A stretch of DNA of 14,016 nt from an uncultured Bacillota bacterium (GCA_946546075.1 CAMNNV010000019.1:1-14016), one strand, 5' to 3'; shown: positions 5,928-13,726, numbered from the stretch's first letter. Numbers and translations are program-made. The notes: generated by a model not told the origin, from the letters alone.

Positions 5928-7194
5928 ATTTCCGAAACCGACAATAGACCAACTGAGGGACGAATCAAGTCTTTCAGGACATGCAGAGGGGATACTGAAC
6001 CCAACGAATGAAAAAGAAGCTGCGGAGATGATCCGCGAAAACAAGGATCTTGAGATCCGGTTCCAGGGGACCCGGACGGGTATATGCGGAGGGTCCGTGC
6101 CGGAAGGCGGGCTCATGCTGGGGACGGCCTTCATGAAATGGGTGGCAGACCCGGAAACGGACGGTGACGACCTGCTCTCATGGGTGGGAGCCGGCGTTAC
6201 TTTGGATCAGCTCGAGAAGCCGATCAGGAGAAACTACCCGGACTACATGTGGCCGCCGCACCCGACGGAAGAGACCGCCACGGTAGGAGGTATCGCAGCC
6301 CTTGGATCAAAAGGGATCAATGCATGCCACTATGGAGAAACGAGAAAATACATAGAAGCCGTCAAGATCATCGACAGAGATGGCGAGCTGCATGAAATTA
6401 CAGACCCTGAGGAGCTGGACAGAGTCATAGGCTCGGAAGGGAAAGATGGACTGATCACACAGGTGAAAATCAGGCTCGTGAAGAAGCCGGAGGCGACATG
6501 GGCTGTGGCACTGTTCTTCGAAGATGAGCAGGATGCTGCGAAATGCGCCACAGAAATATTGGGACTCTTCGATAACGACCCTGATGTATTCATCACCGCT
6601 GATGAATTTCTGGACAAGGACAGCCTGGATCTGCTGGATGCCTTCCGAGAAGTGTCGGAAGCGTTGGAGCAGGTGCCGGCATTCCCGGAAGGGACGAATG
6701 CCATGGTATACGCAGAAGTAGCAGGACCTGCGGTGAAGATGATGCCATCTCTCATGCCCCTTATCCAGTGCGCAGCAGCCAATGGGGGAGACCCGGATAA
6801 GTCATGGGCCCAGATGAGCGAACAGGGCGTGGATCAGCTCAGAGCAGTAAGGCACGCCATATCGGAGGCCGTCAATGCGAAGATCGCCAGGGCACACCAG
6901 GAGGAACCCGGCATCGTCAAACTGGGACTGGACCTTGCGTGGCCTGAGAAAGATCTTGCGGAGATCCTTGCAAGGTATCGCGCAGATCTTGATGCCTCGG
7001 GACTTAGAAGTGTGATTTTCGGTCATGTATATAACTGCAATCTCCATGTGAACATCATACCAAAAGATCTTGAAGAATATGAGAGGGGCGAGCAGCTCAT
7101 GCGAAAGTGGGTCACAGAAGGCATGGCAGAAGGCGCCAGGGCCTTTGATGAGCACGGCATGGGAAGGCTTAAGAAGAGGCTTTTGGAGAAATAG
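5920..7194 (+). CDS. FAD-binding oxidase, GlcD/lactate dehydrogenase-like
   Basis: A 424-aa second member of the FAD_binding_4/FAD-oxidase-C family in this operon. The flavin-binding block RFQGTRTGICGGSVPEGG (about residues 47-64) matches the usual GGGTGLSGG..P region, and ATVGGIAALGSKG (about 116-128) the TIGG block. The C-terminal FGHVYNCNLHVNII corresponds to the GHxGDGNLH motif, and EHGMGRLKK to the terminal HGIG-K motif. It differs clearly from the first oxidase, so it is not a recent duplicate. I chose the ATG at 5920 because AGGTGA lies a suitable distance upstream; a GTG at 5911 is an alternative that would bury this site. It overlaps etfA and lies 9 nt before glpP. It may be a second dehydrogenase using the same Etf, or a partner subunit of the first. 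Confidence 0.87.
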   Translation: MSRFPKPTIDQLRDESSLSGHAEGILNPTNEKEAAEMIRENKDLEIRFQGTRTGICGGSVPEGGLMLGTAFMKWVADPETDGDDLLSWVGAGVTLDQLEKPIRRNYPDYMWPPHPTEETATVGGIAALGSKGINACHYGETRKYIEAVKIIDRDGELHEITDPEELDRVIGSEGKDGLITQVKIRLVKKPEATWAVALFFEDEQDAAKCATEILGLFDNDPDVFITADEFLDKDSLDLLDAFREVSEALEQVPAFPEGTNAMVYAEVAGPAVKMMPSLMPLIQCAAANGGDPDKSWAQMSEQGVDQLRAVRHAISEAVNAKIARAHQEEPGIVKLGLDLAWPEKDLAEILARYRADLDASGLRSVIFGHVYNCNLHVNIIPKDLEEYERGEQLMRKWVTEGMAEGARAFDEHGMGRLKKRLLEK

Positions 7195-7203
7195 GTGAGA
7201 GCC

Positions 7204-7818
7204 ATGAAAGACCAGGAAATTGGGAATATCATCAGGAAAAAAGAACTCCGGGAATACTTTTATGACAGCACGGGAAGATATCCTGTGATCCCGGGGGTAA
7301 AGAACGATGAATGGCTGGAGTCTGCGATCAAATCTGACAGAGAGATCGTATATGTGCTCTACGGCAATATCTGCAATATACAGGATATCGTCCGCAAACT
7401 GAAGGCAGCGGGCAAGTTCGTAGTCGTGCATATCGATCTGATCACCGGTCTTTCGTCAAAGGATATCTGTGTGGATTTCATTAAGAAGTTCACGGAGGCG
7501 GACGGGATCATCAGCACGAAGGCGCATCTGATCAAGAGGGCGAATGAGGTAGGGCTCTTCACGATACAGAGGTTCTTCATGATCGACCAGCTGACTTACG
7601 ACAACATCAAGCGCAATGTCAGAGATACCGATCCTGACGTCGTCGAGATGATGCCGGCAGGCCTTGAGAAGATGATCCGATATGCCATCGAGGAAGTGGA
7701 AGGCAAGCCGCTTATCGCAAGCGGGCTGGTGCTCGATAAGGGCGATGTGACGAAGGCGCTGGCTGCAGGAGCCATCGCAGTATCCACCACGAACCGCAAA
7801 GTATGGGTAGAAGAATAA
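7204..7818 (+). CDS. glpP: GlpP-family antiterminator (glycerol-3-phosphate-responsive type)
   Basis: A 204-aa TIM-barrel-like protein of the GlpP family. The family hallmarks are all present: VVHIDLITGLSSKD, then ADGIISTKAHLIKRANEVGLFTIQRFF, then DPDVVEMMPAG, then PLIASGLVLDKGDVTKALAAGAIAVSTTN near the C-terminus. In Bacillus subtilis, GlpP with glycerol-3-phosphate binds leader RNA containing a terminator and lets transcription proceed. The ATG at 7204 has AGGTGAG about 5 nt upstream; a GTG at 7195 is possible but lacks a site. It ends the FAD oxidase-Etf operon and is not next to glpF, glpK or glpD. The operon's own leader and the divergent leader both contain terminator hairpins, so I infer these are its targets. 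The ligand could be another phosphorylated metabolite. Confidence 0.9.
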   Translation: MKDQEIGNIIRKKELREYFYDSTGRYPVIPGVKNDEWLESAIKSDREIVYVLYGNICNIQDIVRKLKAAGKFVVVHIDLITGLSSKDICVDFIKKFTEADGIISTKAHLIKRANEVGLFTIQRFFMIDQLTYDNIKRNVRDTDPDVVEMMPAGLEKMIRYAIEEVEGKPLIASGLVLDKGDVTKALAAGAIAVSTTNRKVWVEE

Positions 7819-7820
7819 GT

Positions 7821-7866
7821 TAATTACTCATGTCAGACGCATGGTAGTTATATAAGGTATTATTTT
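7821..7866 (+). promoter_or_regulatory. Imperfect stem-loop before the BCCT transporter gene
   Basis: TAATTACTCATG (7821-7832) pairs with CATGGTAGTTA (7840-7850) over 11 bp with one bulged C and G-U pairs, around a 7-nt loop. A short T run appears at 7862-7866, about 10 nt past the stem, too far for a standard terminator. The outer sequences AAGTTA and TAACTT could also pair and bring the AGGAGG site close to the structure. It may be a weak attenuator, a processing site or an mRNA-stability element. I do not see a convincing promoter in this 72-nt gap. Confidence 0.3.
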
Positions 7867-7890
7867 TAATAACTTAGGAGGAGGAACTAT

Positions 7891-9540
7891 ATGGAAGGTT
7901 CAAAAAAAGTCAAATGGGGAATCTTCGCGATTCCTTGGGGACTGTGCATGATCACCATCATCCTGAACTTCACCATCGGTGAAAGCTTCAATGCCGGTAT
8001 CATGGCAATCACCAACTTCATTCTGGCTGACTTCTCCTGGCTGTTCGCACTTATGGCATTCGTATGCGTAGTAATGATCGCGATCGCATACCTGTCGCCA
8101 TTCGGCAAGGTCAGGATCGGAGGAAGCAAGGCAAAGCCTATCATGAACAGAGCAAACTACGTTTACATCGTACTTTGTACTATCATGGCAGCAGGTATCC
8201 TGCTTTGGGCATGCGCTGAGCCGCTTTATCACTACTATGGACCACCTTCGCACGTGACACCTGAATCAGGTGATGCTGTCACTTTCCTGATGACAGACAT
8301 CTTCCTCGAATGGGGTTTCACTCCGATGTGTATCTATGGTGTACCGGCTGTACTCTTTGCATTCCTGTTCTACAACGCAGGCAAGAAGTACTCCATCGGT
8401 TCAATGCTGTTCCCGACACTCAACGACAACATGACAGAAAAGGTTTCACCTGTAGTTGACGTTGTATGTCTGCTGGCTACAGTATGCGGTATGGCTGCAT
8501 CCATGGGTTCTGCAGTATTCCTCGTTGCAGAGGGCGGATCAACTCTTACAGGAGCATTCTCATCCGGTCCTGCAGCATGGATCATCGTAGGCGTTCTCAT
8601 CGTATCAGCATTCGTTATTTCATCCTCAACGGGTATCATGAAAGGAATCCGTATTTTATCCACTTGGAACTCCAGGATCTACTTCGCACTCGGTGCATTC
8701 GTGTTCCTGTTCGGACCTACTTTCTATATCCTGAACAACACAATCGAAGGTTTCGGTGATTACATCACGAACTTCGCAAAGGCTTCCCTGTTCATCTCAA
8801 CTGCAGACGGTGACGGATGGGCATACTGGTGGCCTGTATTCTACTGGTGCAACTGGATGGCATGGATGCCTGTAACATCCATCTTCCTCGGAAGAATCTC
8901 CAGAGGTTACACAGTAAGAGAAACGATCCAGACAGTTGTCGTATTCCCTGCACTGTTCTCCATTGGATGGCTTGGTATCTTCTCATCAGCATCCCTGTAC
9001 TATGAGATGAACGGCGCTGGAATCAACCAGGCTATGACTGACAACGGTACTGCTGCTGCAACGTATGCTGTATTCCAGCAGATGCCTATCTCAGTGATTA
9101 CGATCGCTGTATTCCTGATCATCGTATTCCTGGCATTTGTAACGGCATCAGACTCCAACACGAACGCGATCGGTGGTCTCTGTACGACAGGACTTACTGC
9201 TGACGACCAGGAATCACCTACATGGCTCAAGATCGTCTGGGGTTGCACGATTGGTGCAATGTGCCTGATCTTCGTATGCGCATTCGGTACGACTGACGCT
9301 CTGAAGTATCTGTCCAACTTAGGCGGATTCCCTGTAGTATTCTTCCTGATCATCATCACATTCTCCTTCGGTAAGGTCATCGCAAATCCTGCGAAGTACG
9401 ACCTTCACAAGGAAGACTACGATGAACACGGTCATCCGATTCCATCCGTAAGACTTTTGTCTGAGCAGGATGAGATGAAGCTGGCTAAGAAGGCAGCAGC
9501 TGCAGGCGGCACTGTAGTGGAAGAGACTGCTGCAGAATAA
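7891..9540 (+). CDS. BCCT-family (betaine/carnitine/choline) transporter
   Basis: A 549-aa integral membrane protein with about 12 hydrophobic segments. BCCT signatures include SPFGKVRIGG (69-78) after TM2, WACAEPLYHYY (106-116), and the core FYWCNWMAWMPVTSIFLGRISRGYTVRE (317-344). These match the family's TM8 tryptophan motif and the following amphipathic loop. Members import quaternary ammonium or related zwitterions with Na+ or by exchange. Aligned by eye to BetP, the FYWAWW motif reads FYWCNW, so one of the paired tryptophans is Asn321. The Na2-site motif TSADS reads TASDS (418-422). The substrate may therefore not be a classical betaine. The C-terminal tail is charged and Ala-rich. The start has a strong AGGAGGAGG site. 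It follows glpP by 72 nt with no clear terminator between, so read-through from that operon is possible. Confidence 0.93.
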   Translation: MEGSKKVKWGIFAIPWGLCMITIILNFTIGESFNAGIMAITNFILADFSWLFALMAFVCVVMIAIAYLSPFGKVRIGGSKAKPIMNRANYVYIVLCTIMAAGILLWACAEPLYHYYGPPSHVTPESGDAVTFLMTDIFLEWGFTPMCIYGVPAVLFAFLFYNAGKKYSIGSMLFPTLNDNMTEKVSPVVDVVCLLATVCGMAASMGSAVFLVAEGGSTLTGAFSSGPAAWIIVGVLIVSAFVISSSTGIMKGIRILSTWNSRIYFALGAFVFLFGPTFYILNNTIEGFGDYITNFAKASLFISTADGDGWAYWWPVFYWCNWMAWMPVTSIFLGRISRGYTVRETIQTVVVFPALFSIGWLGIFSSASLYYEMNGAGINQAMTDNGTAAATYAVFQQMPISVITIAVFLIIVFLAFVTASDSNTNAIGGLCTTGLTADDQESPTWLKIVWGCTIGAMCLIFVCAFGTTDALKYLSNLGGFPVVFFLIIITFSFGKVIANPAKYDLHKEDYDEHGHPIPSVRLLSEQDEMKLAKKAAAAGGTVVEETAAE

Positions 9541-9573
9541 ACTGACATCCATATAGGTAAATGACATGAATCT

Positions 9574-9606
9574 GTCCGCGGGCCTTCGGGCCTGCGGACG
9601 TTATTT
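9574..9606 (+). terminator. Intrinsic terminator after the BCCT gene
   Basis: An 11-bp stem (9574-9584 with 9589-9599, one G-U pair) closes on a very stable TTCG tetraloop and is followed by GTTATTT. The T tract is weak, so some read-through into the downstream membrane protein gene is likely. Confidence 0.8.
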
Positions 9607-9621
9607 CACGGGGGAAGACAT

Positions 9622-10146
9622 ATGGCCGAGAACAAGAAAAAGAAATATACATTCCGATATAAACTCAGCTATCAGGAGGCATACAACGCATTTCTGGCGC
9701 TTGCTCTGAGATGGAGCAAGAAAGTGAAGTACGGCATGATGGGCTTCGTGGTGCTCCTCACACTCATCATGATGGTCATGTTCATCATGCATCCTGACAG
9801 GTTTTACTATTTCCTGATCGTGATACTTGCTGTGGCGCTTACAGCATACATCTTCTACAGCCCGGCACTCAAAGCTCGCAGAGGTGCAAAGGCTGTGGCG
9901 AAGATCGACGGTACCTACGAGGTGAGTCTCTCCACGGACGGTAAGGTGTCCCTGGCGGGAGGGGAAGCGCGTGATCTGAAGGCTGACAGGAACACGAGAG
10001 CTCTGGAACTTTCTGATTCCTTTGCCGTGCGCCTTGATGGCGCCACCATCCTTTGCATACCGAAGAGGATCATGAATGATACGCAGCAGGAGGCAGTACG
10101 ACAGATATTGAAGGAGAATATCAAATTCTCGGTCTATGATAAATAA
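9622..10146 (+). CDS. YcxB-like small membrane protein of unknown function
   Basis: A 174-aa protein starting behind GGGGGAAG. A charged Lys-rich N-terminus (KKKKYTFRYKLSYQEAYNAF) precedes two membrane segments, about residues 38-56 and 62-79. A soluble region of about 95 residues follows, ending with the CIPKRIMNDTQQEAVRQIL block. This arrangement (YxxSYEEAY-type start, two close TM helices, then a beta-rich domain ending in IPKR) fits the YcxB-like family, whose function is not known. It lies between two terminators and 81 bp after the transporter, so it probably depends on read-through from that gene. I assign no role. Confidence 0.75.
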   Translation: MAENKKKKYTFRYKLSYQEAYNAFLALALRWSKKVKYGMMGFVVLLTLIMMVMFIMHPDRFYYFLIVILAVALTAYIFYSPALKARRGAKAVAKIDGTYEVSLSTDGKVSLAGGEARDLKADRNTRALELSDSFAVRLDGATILCIPKRIMNDTQQEAVRQILKENIKFSVYDK

Positions 10147-10157
10147 ACCTTTCACCT

Positions 10158-10191
10158 ACGGGATACTTCAGGCAGAAGTGCCCGTTTTTTT
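10158..10191 (+). terminator. Intrinsic terminator after the YcxB-like gene
   Basis: ACGGG (10158-10162) pairs with CCCGT (10181-10185) and ACTTC (10165-10169) with GAAGT (10175-10179), with a small internal loop. The stem runs directly into seven T (10185-10191). Confidence 0.88.
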
Positions 10192-10227
10192 AAACTATAT
10201 TTAAGTACCGATTGTTATAAAAATAAC

Positions 10228-10256
10228 TTTCATAGACAGAGGACATATGTTACAAT
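10228..10256 (+). promoter_or_regulatory. Likely promoter of the CoA-transferase gene
   Basis: TACAAT at 10251-10256 is a good -10, with a weak -35 TTTCAT 17 bp upstream at 10228-10233. It lies between the preceding terminator and the gene, giving a leader of about 38 nt. Confidence 0.5.
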
Positions 10257-10300
10257 CAGAATAGTTAATTGCGAAAACACTAAAAAAGGAGTAATTTGAA

Positions 10301-11503
10301 ATGGCTGAAATGAAGAAACCTTTGGCTGGCGTTCGCGTACTGGACCTGACTCAGGCATACAGCGGTCCGTTCTGTACAATGAACCTGGCAGACATGGGCG
10401 CAGAAGTTATCAAGATCGAAAGACCTGGTATGGGTGACCAGACTCGTACTTGGGGACCTTTCAAGAACGACTTCAGTGCTTACTATTCATATGTAAACAG
10501 AAACAAGAAGGGCGTTACTCTCAACATGAAGGAAGATGAGGGTAAGGAAATCTTCGCTGAGATGATCAAGCACGCTGACGTAGTAGTAGAGAACTACAAG
10601 GTTGGAACTCTTGCTAAACTCGGATTCACTTATGAGAAGATGAAGGAGATCAACCCTGGGATCATCTACGCTAACATTTCAGGATATGGACTCGAAGGCC
10701 CTATGGCTGACAAACCTGCATACGATATCGTAGCACAGGGCGTATCCGGCATGATGAGCGTTACAGGTTTCCCTGATGCTCCTCCGACGAAGATCGGCCC
10801 TTCCATCGGCGACAACTTCTCAGGCGCATACCTCTGCATGGGTATCCTGGCTGCTCTCTACAAGAAGTCAGTTACAGGCGAAGGCTCAAGACTTGACGTT
10901 GCTATGATCGACACTCTGTTCTCAGTAATGGAGAACTTCGTTGTTAAGTACACTGTAGCAGGCGAGCACCCAATGAGAAACGGTAACATCGACCCTGGTA
11001 TCGCTCCATTCGACTCCTTCTCAGCTAAGGATAAGGACTTCGTAATGGGCTGCGGAACAGACAGAATGTTCGAGAACCTCTGCAAGGCTATCGACAGAGA
11101 AGACCTTCTTGAGGATCCTAGATTCAAGACGAACGGTCTCAGATGCGACAACTATCTGCCTGACCTGAAGGACGAGATCGAGAAGTTCACTAAGACTAAG
11201 ACTTATGATGAACTGGAAGAGCTGATCGTTCCTATGGGGATCCCGTTCGGAGCCATCAACGATATCCCGACTATCGCAGAGTCAGATCTGATTGCAGGAA
11301 GAAACATGCTGTGGAATGTATATCAGCCTGGAATGGAAGCTGAGATCCGCATCCCTGGATGCCCTATCAAGTTCCACGGATATGAAGACAAACCTGAGAA
11401 GGCAGCTCCTGTACTCGGCGAAGAGAACGCTGAGATCTACGGCGAAATGTGTGGTTTCGACGAAGAGAAGCTCAAGGAACTGGAAGAGAAGGGTGTTATC
11501 TAA
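10301..11503 (+). CDS. Class III CoA-transferase (CaiB/BaiF family)
   Basis: A 400-aa family III CoA-transferase, which moves CoA between carboxylic acids through an aspartyl-CoA intermediate as an interlocked dimer. The N-terminal Rossmann part begins PLAGVRVLDLTQAYSGPFCTMNLADMGAEVIKIE. The catalytic Asp is D171 in PSIGDNFSGAY, equivalent to Asp169 of formyl-CoA transferase. GYGLEGPMADKPAYDIVAQGVSGM is also a family hallmark. The length is typical. AAAAAAGGAG precedes the ATG. It is monocistronic, bounded by its own promoter and terminator. Codon use is biased to T-ending codons such as GCT and CCT, suggesting high expression. No acyl-CoA dehydrogenase, hydratase or ligase gene lies nearby, so substrate cannot be inferred. 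Carnitine-type and other carboxylates are possible. Confidence 0.92.
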   Translation: MAEMKKPLAGVRVLDLTQAYSGPFCTMNLADMGAEVIKIERPGMGDQTRTWGPFKNDFSAYYSYVNRNKKGVTLNMKEDEGKEIFAEMIKHADVVVENYKVGTLAKLGFTYEKMKEINPGIIYANISGYGLEGPMADKPAYDIVAQGVSGMMSVTGFPDAPPTKIGPSIGDNFSGAYLCMGILAALYKKSVTGEGSRLDVAMIDTLFSVMENFVVKYTVAGEHPMRNGNIDPGIAPFDSFSAKDKDFVMGCGTDRMFENLCKAIDREDLLEDPRFKTNGLRCDNYLPDLKDEIEKFTKTKTYDELEELIVPMGIPFGAINDIPTIAESDLIAGRNMLWNVYQPGMEAEIRIPGCPIKFHGYEDKPEKAAPVLGEENAEIYGEMCGFDEEKLKELEEKGVI

Positions 11504-11528
11504 TAACATTACTTTGGTTGAGTACGAT

Positions 11529-11559
11529 CAAAGCCTCGCAATATGCGGGGCTTTGTTTT
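11529..11559 (+). terminator. Intrinsic terminator after the CoA-transferase gene
   Basis: CAAAGCCTCGC (11529-11539) pairs with GCGGGGCTTTG (11545-11555) over 11 bp with one G-U pair and a 5-nt loop. TTTTGTTC follows. Confidence 0.9.
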
Positions 11560-11599
11560 GTTCTTACGCTATAGTTATAACGCTATAAAAAAATGTGAT

Positions 11600-11627
11600 T
11601 TGAAACGTGCAAACTTTGAGATATAAT
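11600..11627 (+). promoter_or_regulatory. Promoter of the DUF1015-protease unit
   Basis: TTGAAA (11600-11605), a 16-bp spacer and a perfect TATAAT (11622-11627) form a good sigma70-type promoter. The predicted leader is about 40 nt. Confidence 0.78.
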
Positions 11628-11675
11628 TGTAATTGGGAATTCACACGTTAATGCATGAGAAAAGGAGAAAGAAAC

Positions 11676-12926
11676 ATGGGTATTTTTAAGCCGGCAAACA
11701 TACTTCTTCCAAAGGATGCTCCAATGGAGAAATGGGCAGTTATCGCTTGTGACCAGTTCACTTCAAACGCTGATTACTGGGACAGAGTAAAGAAGAACGC
11801 TGAGGGAAGCCCTTCCACGATCAACCTGGTACTTCCTGAAGCTCTTCTCGGAACTCCGGAAGAAGAATCACATACAGCACATATCAACAAGACAATGGCA
11901 GAATACGTAGAGCAGGGTGTATTCGCAGAATACCCTGATTCCTATATCTATGTTGAGCGTACTATGGAGAACGGTACCATCAGAAAGGGTCTCGTAGGCA
12001 TGGTAGACCTGGAAGAGTATGACTTCAACGTTGGCTCAACAGCAAACATCAGAGCAACTGAGAAAACAGTTCTTGAGAGAATCCCGCCTAGAGTACGCGT
12101 TCGTAAGGATGCACCGATCGAACTGCCTCACATCATCATGCTTTGCGATGACCACGAAGGCGTTCTGCTCGATCCGATCGAAGCGAAGAAGGACGAACTG
12201 AAGAAAGTATACGACTGCGACCTGATGGAAGGCGGCGGCCACATCGTTGGATACCTGGTAGAGGGTAAAGACGTTGAGCAGTTCAACGCTACGTTTGACG
12301 AGTACAGCGCTAAGGTTCCTGAGAAGTATGCAGACCTTGAAGGAACTCCAATGATCCTGGCAACAGGAGACGGCAACCACTCACTGGCCACAGCGAAGAC
12401 TTGCTACGAAGAACTGAAGGCAGCAAACCCTGGCGTTGACCTTTCCAACCACCCGGCTAGATACGCACTGGTAGAGCTTGAGAACATCCACGATGAATCA
12501 CAGGTATTCGAGCCGATCCACAGGATCATCATGGGAGTGGATCCTCATGCCGTTCTGGAAGCATGCAAAGCAAGCATCTGCGTAGAAGGTCCGGACGAAG
12601 GATTCGAAGTCAAGGCTATCATCAAGGGCGTTGTTGAAACGATCTACCTCGACAAGAAGAAGGGTCAGCTGGCAGTAGGCGTACTCCAGAAGTGGCTGGA
12701 CAGCTATCTCCCTGCACACGGCGGCGAGATCGACTACATCCACGATGACGACGCTCTCATGGCACTGGCAGATGAGGATAACTCCATCGGATTCCTGCTC
12801 CCTGCAATGGAGAAGAGCCAGCTCTTCAGAGGCGTTATCGCAGACGGCGCACTCCCACGCAAAACATTCTCAATGGGTCACAGCCGTGAGAAGAGATACT
12901 ACATCGAAGGTAGAAAGATCAAATAA
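11676..12926 (+). CDS. DUF1015 family protein
   Basis: A 416-aa cytoplasmic protein. The N-terminal MGIFKPANILLPKDAPMEKWAVIACDQFTSNADYW block, the RATEKTVLERIPPRVRVRKDA segment (about 126-146), PHIIML (151-156) and the GDGNHSLATAK motif (231-241) are characteristic of DUF1015. The GDGNHS motif is like the DGHHR-type motif that this family has in common with ParB/Srx-fold proteins, among them free serine kinases. A nucleotide or phosphotransfer role is possible but unproven. In many Firmicutes DUF1015 genes lie beside serine biosynthesis genes (serA/serC), which are not seen here. I chose the ATG at 11676 for its AAAAGGAGAAAG site; an in-frame ATG seven codons earlier has no site. Codon bias suggests good expression. 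A protease gene follows two bases after the stop. Confidence 0.88.
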   Translation: MGIFKPANILLPKDAPMEKWAVIACDQFTSNADYWDRVKKNAEGSPSTINLVLPEALLGTPEEESHTAHINKTMAEYVEQGVFAEYPDSYIYVERTMENGTIRKGLVGMVDLEEYDFNVGSTANIRATEKTVLERIPPRVRVRKDAPIELPHIIMLCDDHEGVLLDPIEAKKDELKKVYDCDLMEGGGHIVGYLVEGKDVEQFNATFDEYSAKVPEKYADLEGTPMILATGDGNHSLATAKTCYEELKAANPGVDLSNHPARYALVELENIHDESQVFEPIHRIIMGVDPHAVLEACKASICVEGPDEGFEVKAIIKGVVETIYLDKKKGQLAVGVLQKWLDSYLPAHGGEIDYIHDDDALMALADEDNSIGFLLPAMEKSQLFRGVIADGALPRKTFSMGHSREKRYYIEGRKIK

Positions 12927-12928
12927 TC

Positions 12929-13726
12929 GTGGAAACACTGAGAAAACACAACAAACTGATCATATTCGGAAGCATCCTAGTGATAATAGGGTGCTTCCTT
13001 GCGCTTGCGTACCCTTTTTATTACCAGCACCGGTGTGAGACGAGAGTCTACCCGGATCTTCAGGAGTCGGTAAGCAAAGTGATGCCGGCGGCCATCGGTA
13101 TCGTGAGGGTGTCTCGTGATGGCGATTCTGTCTCCTACAGCGCCGGCGCCAGCGGCGTGATCATTTCTGCAAAAGATGGTGAATATGAAGCCCTCACAGC
13201 CTGCCACGTGGTGGCGGATGAGTCCTCCGAGTACCGCGTGTTCACGGTGAACACCGAAAGCCGCGATCAGTACCGGGACCGCATGTATGGCGATGAAAGG
13301 CACGTCACGAATGATGAGTATTACGGGATAATGGCGGAAGCAAAGGTGATAAAGAAAGACCGGGACTGCGATCTGGCCCTCATCTCTTTCGAGAGCCGTG
13401 AGACTTTGGGCAGCGTAGAAATCGCTGCAGAAGATCCTGCTGCGGGAGAACGCATCGCCGTCATCGGCAATCCGTCCGGGGAGAAATTCCGCGTGTCCTA
13501 CGGTGTAATAAAGACTGGCAAAGAAGAAAAGTTCAATCCCGGAGATGGGATCGTAAATGATGTGCTGCGGCACAATGCCTATGAAGCTCCCGGAAGCAGC
13601 GGCTCTGCTGCATTGAATGAAGATATGGAACTTGCAGGTATCAATATCGGCGGCGGAAGAAATGCCTTCGGCTGTTTCAAGTACGGCGTGATGATCCCGG
13701 CAGATCAGGTGCGGGAGTTTCTGTAA
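12929..13726 (+). CDS. Membrane-anchored trypsin-like serine protease
   Basis: A 265-aa protein with a single N-terminal membrane segment (about residues 10-31, LIIFGSILVIIGCFLALAY) and an extracytoplasmic trypsin-fold domain. The catalytic triad is visible as His93 in TACHVV, Asp148 in DCDLALISFE and Ser224 in APGSSGSAAL. VIGNPSGEKFRVSYGVI (178 onward) is the usual strand-loop before the serine. It resembles the protease domain of HtrA/DegP but ends straight after that domain, with no PDZ, so it is shorter than HtrA. The start is a GTG two bases after the DUF1015 stop with only a weak AAGGTAGAAAG upstream, so translation is probably coupled. Codon use is more GC-rich than in the DUF1015 gene, suggesting lower expression. 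The target is unknown. Confidence 0.85.
   Translation: METLRKHNKLIIFGSILVIIGCFLALAYPFYYQHRCETRVYPDLQESVSKVMPAAIGIVRVSRDGDSVSYSAGASGVIISAKDGEYEALTACHVVADESSEYRVFTVNTESRDQYRDRMYGDERHVTNDEYYGIMAEAKVIKKDRDCDLALISFESRETLGSVEIAAEDPAAGERIAVIGNPSGEKFRVSYGVIKTGKEEKFNPGDGIVNDVLRHNAYEAPGSSGSAALNEDMELAGINIGGGRNAFGCFKYGVMIPADQVREFL

Noticed and set aside
11599..11620. TTTGAAACGTGCAAACTTTG before the DUF1015 gene as another copy of the leader motif
   Set aside because: It lies between the -35 and -10 of the promoter, so it would not be in the RNA, and no terminator hairpin accompanies it.
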